Shown one piece after another: positions 20,042-30,116 of a stretch of 64,000 bases of DNA (positions within the stretch are counted from its first letter, which is position 1; every line of letters starts with the position of its first letter). Location of the stretch: contig NC_063019.1 in NCBI RefSeq assembly GCF_020509005.1, positions 434,001 through 498,000 of the forward strand, given 5' to 3'. Below the pieces are notes generated by a model. The model was given only the letters and a program-made list of their open reading frames with translations, searched no databases and had not been told where the DNA came from. The position numbers and the translations under genes were made by a program. This DNA comes from Fulvia fulva. Lineage: Eukaryota > Ascomycota > Dothideomycetes > Mycosphaerellales > Mycosphaerellaceae.

Positions 20042-21133
20042 ATGACTGGATCTACCGGACCGCAAGAGTGCATCATCTCCGATCGTGGCGGCGTAATCGA
20101 GAATACGCACAAGGTACACGCCGCGGTTGTCGACTCCAGCGGCGAGCTACTGTACTCTGTTGGAGATGCCTCTCGATTAACACTACTCCGATCCGCTGCA
20201 AAGCCTGCTCAGGCTCTTGCCATCCTGGAAACCAAATGCTTCGATCGATATGACTTCGACGACCAAGACCTAGCTCTCATGTGCGCCTCGCGCAACAGCG
20301 AGAAGCGGCACATCCAGCGAGCACGGAAAATCCTCTCCAAGATTGGCCTCTCCGAAAACGACCTTGCGTGTGGTGGGCACCCTTCCATTTCCGAGGCAGT
20401 GAATCAAGCTTGGTTCGATGCTCAGTTCCGTCTTACGCCAATATGCAACAACTGCTCGGGAAAACATGCTGGCATGCTGGCAGGAAGCTTGGCGCTGGGA
20501 GCTGACAGCCGTGGCTACGAAAAGCCAGATCATCCCATGCAGCTTAACGTCAAAGCTGTCTTCGAGCAGCTTGTGGACGAAGACGAGTTGAAGTGGTCGA
20601 CAGACGGCTGCAACCTACCAGCACCAGCTTGCTCATTGACGGCTGCAGCATGCGTCTTTATGCAATTCGCATGGGCTGCCGATGAGACTCACGACTCCAA
20701 GGACAAGACATCGACCCGAAGACGTGACATGGCCCGCATCTTCAAAGTGATGAGTCACTACCCTGCTATGGTTGGCGGTGAGGGTCGCTTCTGTACCTTA
20801 CTCATGGACGCCTACCGCGGAGCTCTCATTGGCAAAGTGGGTGCTGATGGATGCTATGGTATTGCGATCCGCGAGTGTGAGCAGACCCGCAAGCTGGGAG
20901 CAGAAGGCGCTGTCGGCATTGCTATCAAGATTGAAGATGGCAATCTGGATGCCCTATACTGTGCTGCTGCGGAGATACTGGAGCAGCTTGACATTGGAAC
21001 GAAGGAGCAGAGACAGAGTGTGGCAACCTTCCATCATGCAAAACGTCTCAATACAGCTGGTGTCGAGATCGGCCGCATGTCAGCTGCGTTTCGCCTCCAA
21101 CGCACTCGGCAGGACTTGTTGCTGGAGTTGTAA
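20042..21133 (+). CDS. L-asparaginase II family protein (363 aa)
   Basis: Start ATG 20042 (MTGSTGPQECIISDRGG). It matches the Asparaginase_II family, known from Rhizobium etli ReAV and found in many fungi, not the classical type I/II bacterial enzymes. Visible family blocks are SDRGGVIENTHKVHAAVV, LLRSAAKPAQAL (an SxxK motif), LALMCASRNSE, HPSISEAVNQAW, ICNNCSGKHAGML and the C-terminal GVGA/KIEDGN region. By family it hydrolyses asparagine to aspartate and ammonia with a serine/lysine-type active site, probably in the cytosol, as there is no signal peptide. It lies head to head with ZPR1. No intron is needed. Confidence 0.85.
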   Translation: MTGSTGPQECIISDRGGVIENTHKVHAAVVDSSGELLYSVGDASRLTLLRSAAKPAQALAILETKCFDRYDFDDQDLALMCASRNSEKRHIQRARKILSKIGLSENDLACGGHPSISEAVNQAWFDAQFRLTPICNNCSGKHAGMLAGSLALGADSRGYEKPDHPMQLNVKAVFEQLVDEDELKWSTDGCNLPAPACSLTAAACVFMQFAWAADETHDSKDKTSTRRRDMARIFKVMSHYPAMVGGEGRFCTLLMDAYRGALIGKVGADGCYGIAIRECEQTRKLGAEGAVGIAIKIEDGNLDALYCAAAEILEQLDIGTKEQRQSVATFHHAKRLNTAGVEIGRMSAAFRLQRTRQDLLLEL

Positions 21134-21783
21134 GCGGGGGGGTTTTCTGGGAGGGCTAGGTGCAGCATCTGCTGCAACAGTGATTTTTCACCTCAAGTCA
21201 ACTTTAACAGCCTATGTAGCACGCTTAGTTTTCCTTTGCAGTGCCCTGGGAGCCCTTTCTGCAGATACCAGAGTCAAATCCTCTGCCAAAACCACCAGAT
21301 CAAAGGAACCCAGTACATGTTACCCAACCCTCAGGCGCAGGAACGCATAGTTATAGTGAGATGAGAGAGGTGTGTGGGGATGTTAGTAGTAGGGGGTGCA
21401 CTCAACGTTGATCCAACAGATGGCGTTGGATGAGGCGAGGGTTGCGTGTAGCTAGGAGAATGAGTCGAGCATAGTCATCTCTGCCCATGCGATGGTCCTG
21501 CAGTGGAGCTCAGACTCAGATCACTCAAAGGGATACCTTTCAGACTCCAATTCAAGAGGATGTGACTCCAAGAAAAGAGGGCGCCCATGTAAGATTCAGG
21601 CTCTCGTGAGGTACAATTCGCATGTGAAAGGGCATCGTGAAATCTAAGCTACTCCCAATGCGGCTTGGCCCCGCTCGGACCCTTCGAGAGTGAGTCGAAC
21701 TTCAAGTGTGTTGGGACTTCCACAACTGCAAAGATGTGAACCATATCAACATTGCAGCTTAATTGCTGCCAATAGTCCATACA
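21134..21783. other. intergenic, no gene seen
   Basis: About 650 bases between the asparaginase and GCN3, containing the 3' end of the first and promoter of the second. Nothing else is recognised. Confidence 0.4.
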
Positions 21784-22877
21784 ATGTCTACAGACGCCTT
21801 CGATGTCGTCTCAACATATCAGCACCTTCTGGCTGAAGACCCGGAGCTTACTATGCCAGTCGCAGCCATCGAAGCTCTGATCTTGGGACTAGCGAATACA
21901 CCTGCTACTACAGTGTCCGGTATGGCTTGACTGTCTTTAGCTGTGCACATCGTAACGCTATCCACCATGCTAACGCAATCACAGAGACCCTCGATCTAGT
22001 CCAAAAACTCACAAAACAGCTCAAAGAAAGCATCCCCAACTCGATATCCCTCTCCGCCGGCACCGACATCTTCCAACAGTACCTCACCTCGAACCTACAA
22101 CGACCCGGTCCCGGTGGTCTCTCCGGCGACTTCGAGCAGATCCGCAACCACCTCGTGCAGAACGGCAAGCTCTTCGTCGAACGTGCCAAAGCAGCACGAG
22201 AAACGATCGCAGGATTCGGACGACAGTTCATCAGAGACGGCAATACGATCCTCACAAATGGTGGCAGTCGTGTGGTGGGAGCACTGTTGAAGAGCGCAGC
22301 GGAGTCGAGCAATGCATTAGGACGAGGAAGCATACGGTTCAGAGTGATATACGTGGTGTCTAAAGACAGCGATGACACAGAGAGCGCGGACAACATTGCA
22401 GTGCTGCGAGAACGAGACATTCCCGTCGCAACCATACCACCTACCGCGGTTGCATACTGCCTCGACCAGGTGACGCAGTGCTTCGTGGGCGCGGAAGGCG
22501 TAGTAGAGAACGGAGGCATCATCAGCAGAATGGGCACATACCAAGTCGCCATGCTAGCGAAAGCCGCAGGCAAGCCCTTCTACGTGGTGTCCGAATCACA
22601 CAAATTCGTGCGGCTGTATCCGCTCGGCCAGCAGGATCTGGGGATTGAGCAGAGGGTGGTGGACTTCAGGACTGGAAAGGGCTCGGAGAGTGAGGAGATG
22701 GATTCGGATGAGGGAGTTGCGGACATGGAGCCTGTCAGGAAGGCTGCGCTGGCTGATTGGCGGCCTGAGGATGCTGTGGATTATACGCCGCCGCACTTGA
22801 TTTCGGGGATTATTACGGAGTCTGGTGTGCTCTTGCCGAGTGCAGTCAGTGAGCGGCTGATAGAGATTTGGTTCTAG
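21784..22877 (+). CDS. GCN3: translation initiation factor eIF2B subunit alpha
   Basis: Two exons: 21784-21919 and 21985-22877, with a 65-nt intron (GTATGG to CACAG, branch CTAAC), giving 342 aa. Exon 1 encodes the helical N-terminus (FDVVSTYQHLLAEDP, IEALILGLAN). Exon 2 carries the Rossmann-like domain (ILTNGGSRVVGALLKSA, FRVIYVVSKD, VDQ-type CFVGAEGVVENGGIISRMGTYQ in the family position) and ends SERLIEIWF. eIF2B-alpha is the regulatory subunit of the eIF2 guanine-nucleotide exchange factor that senses phosphorylated eIF2. An acidic insert (SEEMDSDEGVADME) before the last block is usual in filamentous fungi. Splice phases add up exactly. Confidence 0.93.
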
Positions 22878-23356
22878 GGAAGTGCAGTAAGTTGCCTTTG
22901 TGATGCATTTGGTAATGGAAGGAAGCTACGTAGCAACGCAATTTCTGCGCAAGACGCACGATGCAGGCCGTCTTCTGACGCATCGACCTGGCAGAAGCCT
23001 TCTTTGAGACGTTACTACATGCAAGTCGAAGCTCCCGCGGCGGATGCAGCGTTTGTAGTCGCATTCTTGGCGGCCTTGAAGCAGCGCTTATCTTACAAGC
23101 ACGACCTCGCGGATACCGGGCAAACATTGCAGACGCTATATTGGGAACGTGGAAGAGACATCCTGCCAGCAAAAAGTTCGCCTGCCGTTCGTTCAAGCTG
23201 CACAGCAACACCCGACGTCTTCATCTACAACCTCATCCGCGGCAATCACACTTTGACAGCAAGACCAACCATCAATAGCGTCGTGTGACTCCATACAACA
23301 GTCCAGACCGCCATCAGCCCCAGGAGTTTCCCGTCGACCCGCCAGCCGAGACAACA
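22878..23356. other. intergenic, no gene seen
   Basis: About 480 bases between GCN3 and the first Cys-rich gene. Small frames only. Confidence 0.4.
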
Positions 23357-23719
23357 ATGAACTTCTTCACTATCACCCGCAGCATCGCTTGAGCCATCGC
23401 CAGCGCCGCCACCAAGATCTTCTTCACATTCATCCAAATCGTCTTGCTCTCCGTCCTGGTCCTTTTCATCGGCTTCATCTTGTACGAGCCCACAGCCCAT
23501 GCCAAATGCCAGATAAAGTGTCATAGAAGCAAGGCAATTTGCTACTTCAAGACTGGCATGTTCTTCACCAAAGGTTGCATACCTGCTTGCGAGTTGCTCT
23601 GGAGTTGCGGTGTGGCGGCCAACTTTGGGTTGGGGATTGGGCAGTATGCAGCTACCCCGGCGGCAGTCGTTTGCAGTGTGCCGTTTGAAGTTTGCCAAAC
23701 GGGCTGTGCCTTTGCATAG
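23357..23719 (+). pseudogene. small Cys-rich membrane/secreted protein with early nonsense codon
   Basis: ATG 23357 opens MNFFTITRSIA and meets TGA at 23390-23392, but the same frame continues without a break to 23719. It encodes an amphipathic stretch, a hydrophobic segment (IVLLSVLVLFIGFILY) and a Cys-rich C-terminus (CQIKCHRSKAICYF, CIPACELLWSCG, VCSVPFEVCQTGCAFA). The arrangement of leader, hydrophobic segment and paired Cys matches the neighbour at 24044. An internal ATG at 23444 would keep the hydrophobic segment and all Cys. So the gene is either newly inactivated or expressed from the inner ATG. CGA is the likely ancestor of the TGA. Confidence 0.5.
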
Positions 23720-24043
23720 GGGCGGGAGCTCTCTGGGGCAAGACGTGAGCTGGGTAGGTGTCTGATGCGTTGTGGAGTGACAGTGCAGTCCTGCTGCAGC
23801 TGTCCCAGAAGTCTGGTCCACAGCCTGTTGGTGCCTGTGCAACGGTGTTAAATATCCTATGTCTCGTCCACACTTGATGTGCTTCACTAAACCTGTACGG
23901 CTCATTCATCCAAGTGTACATCGTTGTCCGAACTCTACATCTACAGGATTACCACAGCAACATCAATCCAACGCGACGCCCCAATTCAGACCAGATCGAA
24001 TCGCTTCCATCACCTCTATCCGCTCCACCACTTCAAGGCAAAC
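23720..24043. other. intergenic, no gene seen
   Basis: About 320 bases between the two related Cys-rich genes. Confidence 0.4.
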
Positions 24044-24403
24044 ATGGGCTTCCTTGACACCATCGCCAGCACGATCAAATCTATCGCCAAGATCATGATT
24101 ACCTGCATGCTGGTCGTTGGCCTTGGCCTGGGCCTTGGGGCCGTTTACTACTTTCTGACCGCTACACCTCGAGGCCTTTGCGTAAGCAGTTGCAATCATG
24201 AGGCAATGATCTGCGAGATGAACGCTTACGCTGCCTGGACCACTGGCCGAATCTCGGACTGCGATTCGGTTCTGGGCTGCTATTTGGCTGCTGACCCCTG
24301 CAGCTGCGAGATGCCATACGAGGTGGATCGACTCATCGTTGCGGGATGCAATCTCACCAACACCATATGCCAGGTGGCCTGCGATGTTCGATATGCCATT
24401 TAA
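24044..24403 (+). CDS. small Cys-rich membrane-anchored/secreted protein (119 aa)
   Basis: Single exon from ATG 24044. It has an N-terminal amphipathic helix (MGFLDTIASTIKSIAKI), then a transmembrane or uncleaved-signal segment (CMLVVGLGLGLGAVYYFL). The remaining about 75 residues hold about ten Cys in CxxxC-type spacing (GLCVSSC, MICEMN, CDSVLGC, CSCEM, then GCNLTNTICQVAC). The fold is likely disulfide-stabilised and extracellular. It shares layout with the gene at 23357 and, in its last GxCxxxxxxCQxxC block, with the 25634 protein. No function is known to me. Confidence 0.55.
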   Translation: MGFLDTIASTIKSIAKIMITCMLVVGLGLGLGAVYYFLTATPRGLCVSSCNHEAMICEMNAYAAWTTGRISDCDSVLGCYLAADPCSCEMPYEVDRLIVAGCNLTNTICQVACDVRYAI

Positions 24404-25633
24404 TCAGCACTGTCCTTCGAAGAGCAGAGTCCTGCGCCAGGAGCTTCGCTAAAGACCAAGAAGCTGCATCGCCTACATCTCCTTTTACTTCAACTGAGCT
24501 ACAGCCAGGTGTCACCGCAAAGCATATCGACATCCCCTTTCTCAACAGCGGCTCACCAACACCAACACCTTCAACGCGACTACAATTACGATCACACGCA
24601 CAATCACAGCACAAATAATCCCCAATCAACTATCGACCACCAGCTACAGACCAGGACCCCCACAGCACACAACAAACAACGGCACCGAATCAAGTCCTCA
24701 AAAGACACCCAAACGCTTCAGCCTTCTCACCACAACCACCACCGCCTCATTGTCATCATCACGCTACGCCAAAATTCGCTCCAACATCCTCACCAGCATC
24801 CCATCCTTACTCCATCGACAGAACGACACAAGCAGGCCCAGACGTATGAGAGCTATGTCAAGCATGGCTACTATGTCGGTCTTGTAGCTTGCTGCGCAAC
24901 ATAGGATAACAGTCTCAGCTGCCTGTTGAGTTGCAACTCAGCCCCCAGATCCACGAGTCTGCCGCAGTCAATGATATCAAAGAAGCATCTAAGATAGAAG
25001 TAATTCATCGCGGGGATGGAATGGATATCAATGTCGATCTACGATGTTTTCGAGCATGAGACTTCGATTTGGCAGAGGAATTCACATAGGCATGTAGAGA
25101 CTGAAATGGTCTGCTGGGTTGCGCTACACTCCTTCCACTTCTCCCTTGTCATCTCCTACATCGCGATCTTGATGATGAACGCTTCTACCACGCCGCCGTC
25201 GATCTGCATCAAGGCTTCGCTACGATGCTGGACCACACTAATGCTCATTGTGTTAGACACGAGCATTGTCCTTCCCCAACCAGATGTAGACCATGCTCCG
25301 TACAGAAGCTCCGAGCGCACTTAGAAGTCTGATCGAAATGGAGTCAAAGGCCAGTTCGAGACACTTCCAGGTCAGTTTCTTCTCAATAGTCTGAAGCACC
25401 AGGTCTTACACGAACATACGCATCGTGTCTCAAAGCACACTCAGCAGCAGTAGCGAGCACACTATATATACCTCCTCCCCACATCCCCAACACCAACAAC
25501 AGCAACACAACACCCACAATTCCTCCACACCCTCACCAAACCAGCAACATCCACCACGCTTTCACAACCAAACTCACCACTCACCGAACCAAACGAAACC
25601 ACCCTCCCCCAACCCATCCATCCCCCCACAACA
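24404..25633. other. intergenic, no gene seen; CA-rich leader and TATA-like site at right end
   Basis: About 1.2 kb without a supportable gene. Around 24500-24800 and 25480-25633 the plus strand is strongly CA/CC-rich with runs of CAACA and CCACA, the latter directly before ATG 25634. Confidence 0.4.
25463..25470 (+). promoter_or_regulatory. TATA-like element upstream of the 25634 gene
   Basis: TATATATA about 165 bases before ATG 25634, followed by the CA-rich leader. A strong TATA box fits a highly inducible small secreted protein. Not proven. Confidence 0.35.
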
Positions 25634-25882
25634 ATGTTCCTCCCCATCCTCCCCATCCTCATCGCCCTCGTAGCCCTCCTCCCAACCGCCATCGGCGGCC
25701 CAGCAGCCTACGGAATCTGCCAAGCAGGCTGCGCCAGCGTCGTCGTAGCCTGCTACGCAGCCGCCGGCTTCGTCTTCGGCGTCGCACTACCCGCCGCACC
25801 ACCAGCGATTCTTGCCTGCAACTCTGCTTTTGGGACTTGTCAGGCTGCCTGTGCTGTTGTGGTGTTTGCTCCGACCGTGTGA
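25634..25882 (+). CDS. zygote-specific-protein-like small Cys-rich secreted protein (82 aa)
   Basis: ATG 25634. It has a signal peptide (MFLPILPILIALVALLPTAIG) then the characteristic compact core. AAYGICQAGCASVVVACYAA and CNSAFGTCQAACA give CxxxC...C...C...CxxxC, with Ala/Gly-rich hydrophobic spacers. I recognise this as the fungal family annotated as zygote-specific or class V zygote protein-like, common as short secreted proteins in filamentous ascomycetes and basidiomycetes. Molecular function is unknown. It is third in a row of Cys-rich small genes. No intron is seen. Confidence 0.65.
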   Translation: MFLPILPILIALVALLPTAIGGPAAYGICQAGCASVVVACYAAAGFVFGVALPAAPPAILACNSAFGTCQAACAVVVFAPTV

Positions 25883-26150
25883 GTTGAATAAGCTGAGCTG
25901 TGAAGTCAGTAAGGAGGAATGAAGGGAAGGGGCAGAGGACGAGGACCGGGGTCATCAACATCATGCCTTTCCGATTACCAAAAGACCGAGCGGAGCGGAG
26001 CACACGACCTCAGGCCGTGAGTAACAGCAGTCCAGCTCTATATACCTCCCACGCTAACCACGCAGCAGTTCAACCAAGGTTCCCTCCCCGACAAATCCGA
26101 GATAGTGTCTGTCATGTAGTTCATACCATGACCTTCACAATGATCAAGCA

Positions 26151-27638
26151 TTATCCCTCCTCATCCATTTCCCGCAGCTCTCTTTCCTTCTGTTCCAATG
26201 CCAGCCTCATCCTCTCTGCCTCTTGACGCAGCTCCAGTCGGCGGCTCTCTTTTGCAGCGGCATTACTTGTTGTTGATCCTCGATGTGGCAGCGCCGGATC
26301 GATGTTGTCAGGGTTGAGCTCCACAGCATCCCCCTTCTCGCTCATAGAGAAAGACCGCTTCTTGCTCTCGGAGTGCTCCTCGTTCCGCAGCTGATCATGT
26401 TGCCGGAAGGCATGCGTAAAATCCACCGGTATGGGTCCCGCTGCGTGGTGTTCCTGGCTCTGCCTTGCATGACGGCTCTCCTCAGGCTGACTCATCGGTG
26501 TCGCTACGATCGACGGCGGTATCGACGCTCGTTCTGATTGTCCAGACCCATCGCTCATCACTTCACTCATAGCCATCCCGATATACGATCCACCCTCCGA
26601 AGCCGTCGCATGTGCAGGTACTACTCGTTTCCGACGCTTGATCTCGGCCTTCTTCATCTGCACAGGGCGATGTGCGCCGTGGAGCTTGTAGTAGAGACCG
26701 CAGGCGTTGCAGATAGTATGGCCAGCTTCGTCTCGACGCCAAAGCGGGGTGATCGTGGTGCCGCAGTTCTGACAGGCAATGACTACATTCGTGGGCGCCG
26801 GAGGATGATGAGGGTGGGCGTGCGGATGCGATGTGCTCGATTGCCCCGGGTCAGTCTGTCGTAACGCGACCTGCGCCGTCTTCGAGATGCGGTTGTTGTA
26901 GGCGGGACATCCTTCACACGCTTCCTGCCCTCCCGTACCATTGCATCTGCCTCCACCAGGACATGTCCCTTCGCAGCTCTGATCTGCCGACACATATGTC
27001 GCGCCGCCCTGTAGAGAGCCAGGCGAAGGACCCCGATCGTGTTGCTGTCCTTCAGCCTGCTGCATGGTTGGCGCACCTCGCTTTAGTCCAACGGGTCGCA
27101 TCTGGTTGCGTGCTTTGTAATATAGACCACATGCATTGCAGATGACCGCACCGGCTGGCGATCGTCTCCAGAGTGGGGTCTTGGTGGTTCCGCAGTTGCT
27201 TAGGATGGTCAGCCAGCGTTAGTGTTTCAGTGGTACAGACACTACGTACCTGCATACCTGCCCTGCCGGCAGACTGTTTGTCATGGAAAGGGAGGCTCGA
27301 GAGACTGATGACGGTCCGGATGACGAGGACATGGCTGGAGATGTCGCCTGGTACTGATGCGCACTCGGACTCGCGCCGGGGAACGTGTGTTCATACGGAC
27401 GGGAGTCGTGCTGTGTAGGTGTTTGTCGCAGCTCCCCTATCGCATCGCTCGATCTGGGCTGATGCTGCTGCCGGGGCGCTGACATTGACGGTTGAGCACT
27501 GTAGTCGACAAGATGTCGGGCGACTTCCAGATCCTGCTGTGACGGCTCTCGCTGCAGTAATGTCGCGATCCTCGGCGAAAAGGGCCTCGTGGTGGGTGTC
27601 GCACTCGACATTTCGCTGTCAGCATTACTGGTGGCCAT
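26151..27638 (-). CDS. sreA: iron-responsive GATA transcription repressor, SreA type
   Basis: Two exons, 27638-27250 and 27198-26151, with a 51-nt intron (donor GTACGT, branch GCTGAC, acceptor AAG) inside the first zinc finger, giving 478 aa. Zinc finger 1: [14 protein letters not shown] then [14 protein letters not shown]. Zinc finger 2: [14 protein letters not shown] then [17 protein letters not shown]. Between them lies the Cys-rich region diagnostic of SreA/SRE/URBS1/Fep1 ([28 protein letters not shown]), thought to bind iron or an Fe-S cluster. The C-terminus is a charged coiled coil ([18 protein letters not shown]). By family it represses siderophore synthesis and iron uptake genes when iron is plentiful. 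A consensus site lies in its own promoter (27771-27779). Confidence 0.93.
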
Positions 27639-29487
27639 TGTTCGCTCCTGAGTTCACCGCTGGTCACCGACACATGAGTCTTGATGGTTCAGCTGAGGGC
27701 AGGATATGTCGAGGGCACTGAGGAGGTCGAGACTGTTGAGAAGGAACCGAGATGCGGTGCGGAGTAGATGATCTGATAACTCGTATGGGTTTCGAGAGTC
27801 TTGCACGGTTGACGGCGAGGCGGTATAAGCTGGCACGTTTGTTCGACCAGGCACAGGTTGACGCTGTCAGGGATGTACGCTGGTCGGATCTGGCGTAGGG
27901 ATGGGCTCGGGCAGGGTCCGTGAGCAAGGCTGGTTGTCTGTGCCTATGTTTCTCCAAGATTGATGCGTGGTGCTCCGACCCGACACTATGGCGATACTGT
28001 CATGGCGGCAACGTGTGTCGTCTGCACGCACGGCAACTTCGTCCCGCCGCTCTCGCTGTGCCACGCCGAATCGATGACCCACGGAACTGTTCCTATTGGC
28101 GACGCTGAGAAAACGTGACAAGACATTTGCTTATCGAACCTAGCGACACGAATCTGGCAATGTCCTGACTCAGCAGATATATTGTGGCCGAGATGGCCTG
28201 TTCAGACGTTCAGCAAGGACACTGGCGGTGAAAGCAGAGCAACATCCTGAGATATCGGCTCATCTGACTGCATACAACCACAACCCCAAGTGGACTACCG
28301 AGCGCTTCTCATCCTGTTGTGGGGGTTTCTACTCGGCTACCGAAGCTTCATCCAATCCCACATCTGGTTCAGGCGCGAGCGTGGGTACAGTATGCGCGGC
28401 TGCAGGAATTGCTGCTATTCGTGCGGTGAAACTGCTGGAATGCAAGTCATCAATCAGTCCTTCAGGTCGATTTTTATGTGTCGTGAGCTAGGTCAGACAT
28501 CCGTGGACCACAAACACCTAAATACGACCTCACCTCACCGACTTTGGGCCCATGTAGGAGGTGGTGTAGGCTTGGCAGTGGGATGATGTTGAGCGGTACG
28601 TCAGTAAGATGTACCCTTTCAGCCTTATAATCGAAGAGCCTGATACCAATCAGGGCCTGTTGGGATCATGGCAGTCGCTTTTCAGCGTGCATCGGACAGA
28701 CCGTGCTGCTGCCTGTTCTGTTACACCGAAACAATAGATTCATAATCATAGGATTGCTGTGACGCTTCTGAAGACATTCTGAGAGCTGTGACCGGAGCGA
28801 ACGATTCATGCTCTAGACACATACTGTCGAGCTGTGCCACCCACGAGCCTTGGGGCATCAGAGAAGATCATGTGAAGTGGCTGCAGACCTGCGTCCGTCC
28901 GCTAGAGTTGCTTCGACTGTCGTGAATCAACAGTCCGCGAAGGGTCAGCACCGGATTGACAGGCGCTAAAGCCCAGTGCAGCGTCCTCAATCTCCAGCAT
29001 ATCTCAGACGCGCTTGATCGACAGGCAAGGCAGATCCAAATCCTTGCATCCGTTCGCCGGCATCCCGTGAATTGCCGTAACTTAATAGAGGCTGGGAACA
29101 AGTCAGCAGTCAAAACGAGGGCTTCATAGCTCGCGTCCGTCGCGAGCATATCATCTGCTGCCCATCCCAGTTGAAGCAACACATAGGGCTAAACGTTGCT
29201 TCTCAGCAAGAGGCACCAGGCCTTTTTGTACAGCTGTGCCTCACTGTCTTAGAGTATCTTCGGGCCATATTGTCTCATACTCTTTACATGCATCTCGATG
29301 CGCCGGAGCGCCTTGCTTTCCCAAAATGCTCCGGTCTAGTATCACGCCCGCCTTCTTCTCATATCTCGCTCCTGCCTTGATCATCCTCGTACCTTGCGAA
29401 TGGTCGACTTGATAGGGTTCACTCGTCGTCCTCGCGACTCCATAGCCGTTCAGGCTCAACATCTGCTTGAGTTTGTCTGCCTCTTTC
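27639..29487. other. long intergenic region upstream of sreA
   Basis: About 1.85 kb between the sreA start and the TVP15-like stop, both on the minus strand. No gene is seen. It contains the GATA-factor site at 27771 and a CCAAT box in gene orientation at 28095-28099, which could serve the HapX/CBC side of iron control. That is inference. Confidence 0.4.
27771..27779 (+). promoter_or_regulatory. consensus SreA/GATA site ATCTGATAA in the sreA promoter
   Basis: ATCTGATAA matches exactly the ATCWGATAA consensus described for fungal iron GATA factors. It lies about 130 bases upstream of the sreA ATG (27638). Confidence 0.55.
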
Positions 29488-30116
29488 TTAGACCTGCTCC
29501 GCACCCCATCCCTGGTCCGCGTCCCTCATATTGGCAGGTGGCTCAATGCTAGGCACAAACTCCAAGCCAATATACGCGACTCCCACCAACGCGACAATCG
29601 CTCCTGCGACGTACTTCCACCAGTAGTCACCCATCGTTATGCAGCCGAGGAAGAGGTAAAGGACGCCGCGACCGATGAAGGAGAACATGAAATTGGCATA
29701 GCGGGCGACTTGCGGTGGAATCTGGAATTCTGTAGGGGTTCGTCAGTCTGGCGGCCGGCGCGCAATGAAGGGAGGATCGCAGTTACCGAGGAGTGCGGTT
29801 GCTGTGAGGAGGGTGTCAGTAATGCGCTGTGAGAGGAGTGGGGAGTTGTTGTATACGTACAAACACCGAAGATGAAGAGGTAGACTGCGATAATCACGTT
29901 TTGTCTGCCGTCCCAGCGTCAGTAGCTGCCTACCACTATGCATCCAGCCGCGCAAGGTCTTACACTCCAATACTCGGAAAGAACTGTCCAACACCGCCCA
30001 AGATGAGGAAGACGCCAACCGCAAGGTTGATGAACCGGCTGTGAAGTTCAAGGTCAGCGCAAGCCAGGCAGCTTTCAGGTCGCATCGGTCACTAACAAGG
30101 CGTCCGAGTAATCCAT
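29488..30116 (-). CDS. TVP15: TVP15-like Golgi membrane protein (COPI-associated family), five exons
   Basis: Reconstructed exons on the minus strand: 30116-30097, 30038-29964, 29904-29861, 29801-29787 (15 nt) and 29729-29488, giving 131 aa. Introns are 57-59 nt with GT-AG ends, and phases sum exactly. The product starts MDYSDAFRFINLAVG and has four membrane segments (FLILGGVGQFF; VIIAVYLFIFGV; FSFIGRGVLYLFLGC; VAGAIVALVGVAYIGLEF). It carries the family block GRGVLYLFLG and a polar C-terminus. It matches the COPI-associated / Tvp15 family of late-Golgi vesicle membrane proteins, about the usual length (yeast about 143 aa). The 15-nt exon is needed to keep TALLEFQIPPQVARYANF intact. Confidence 0.85.
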
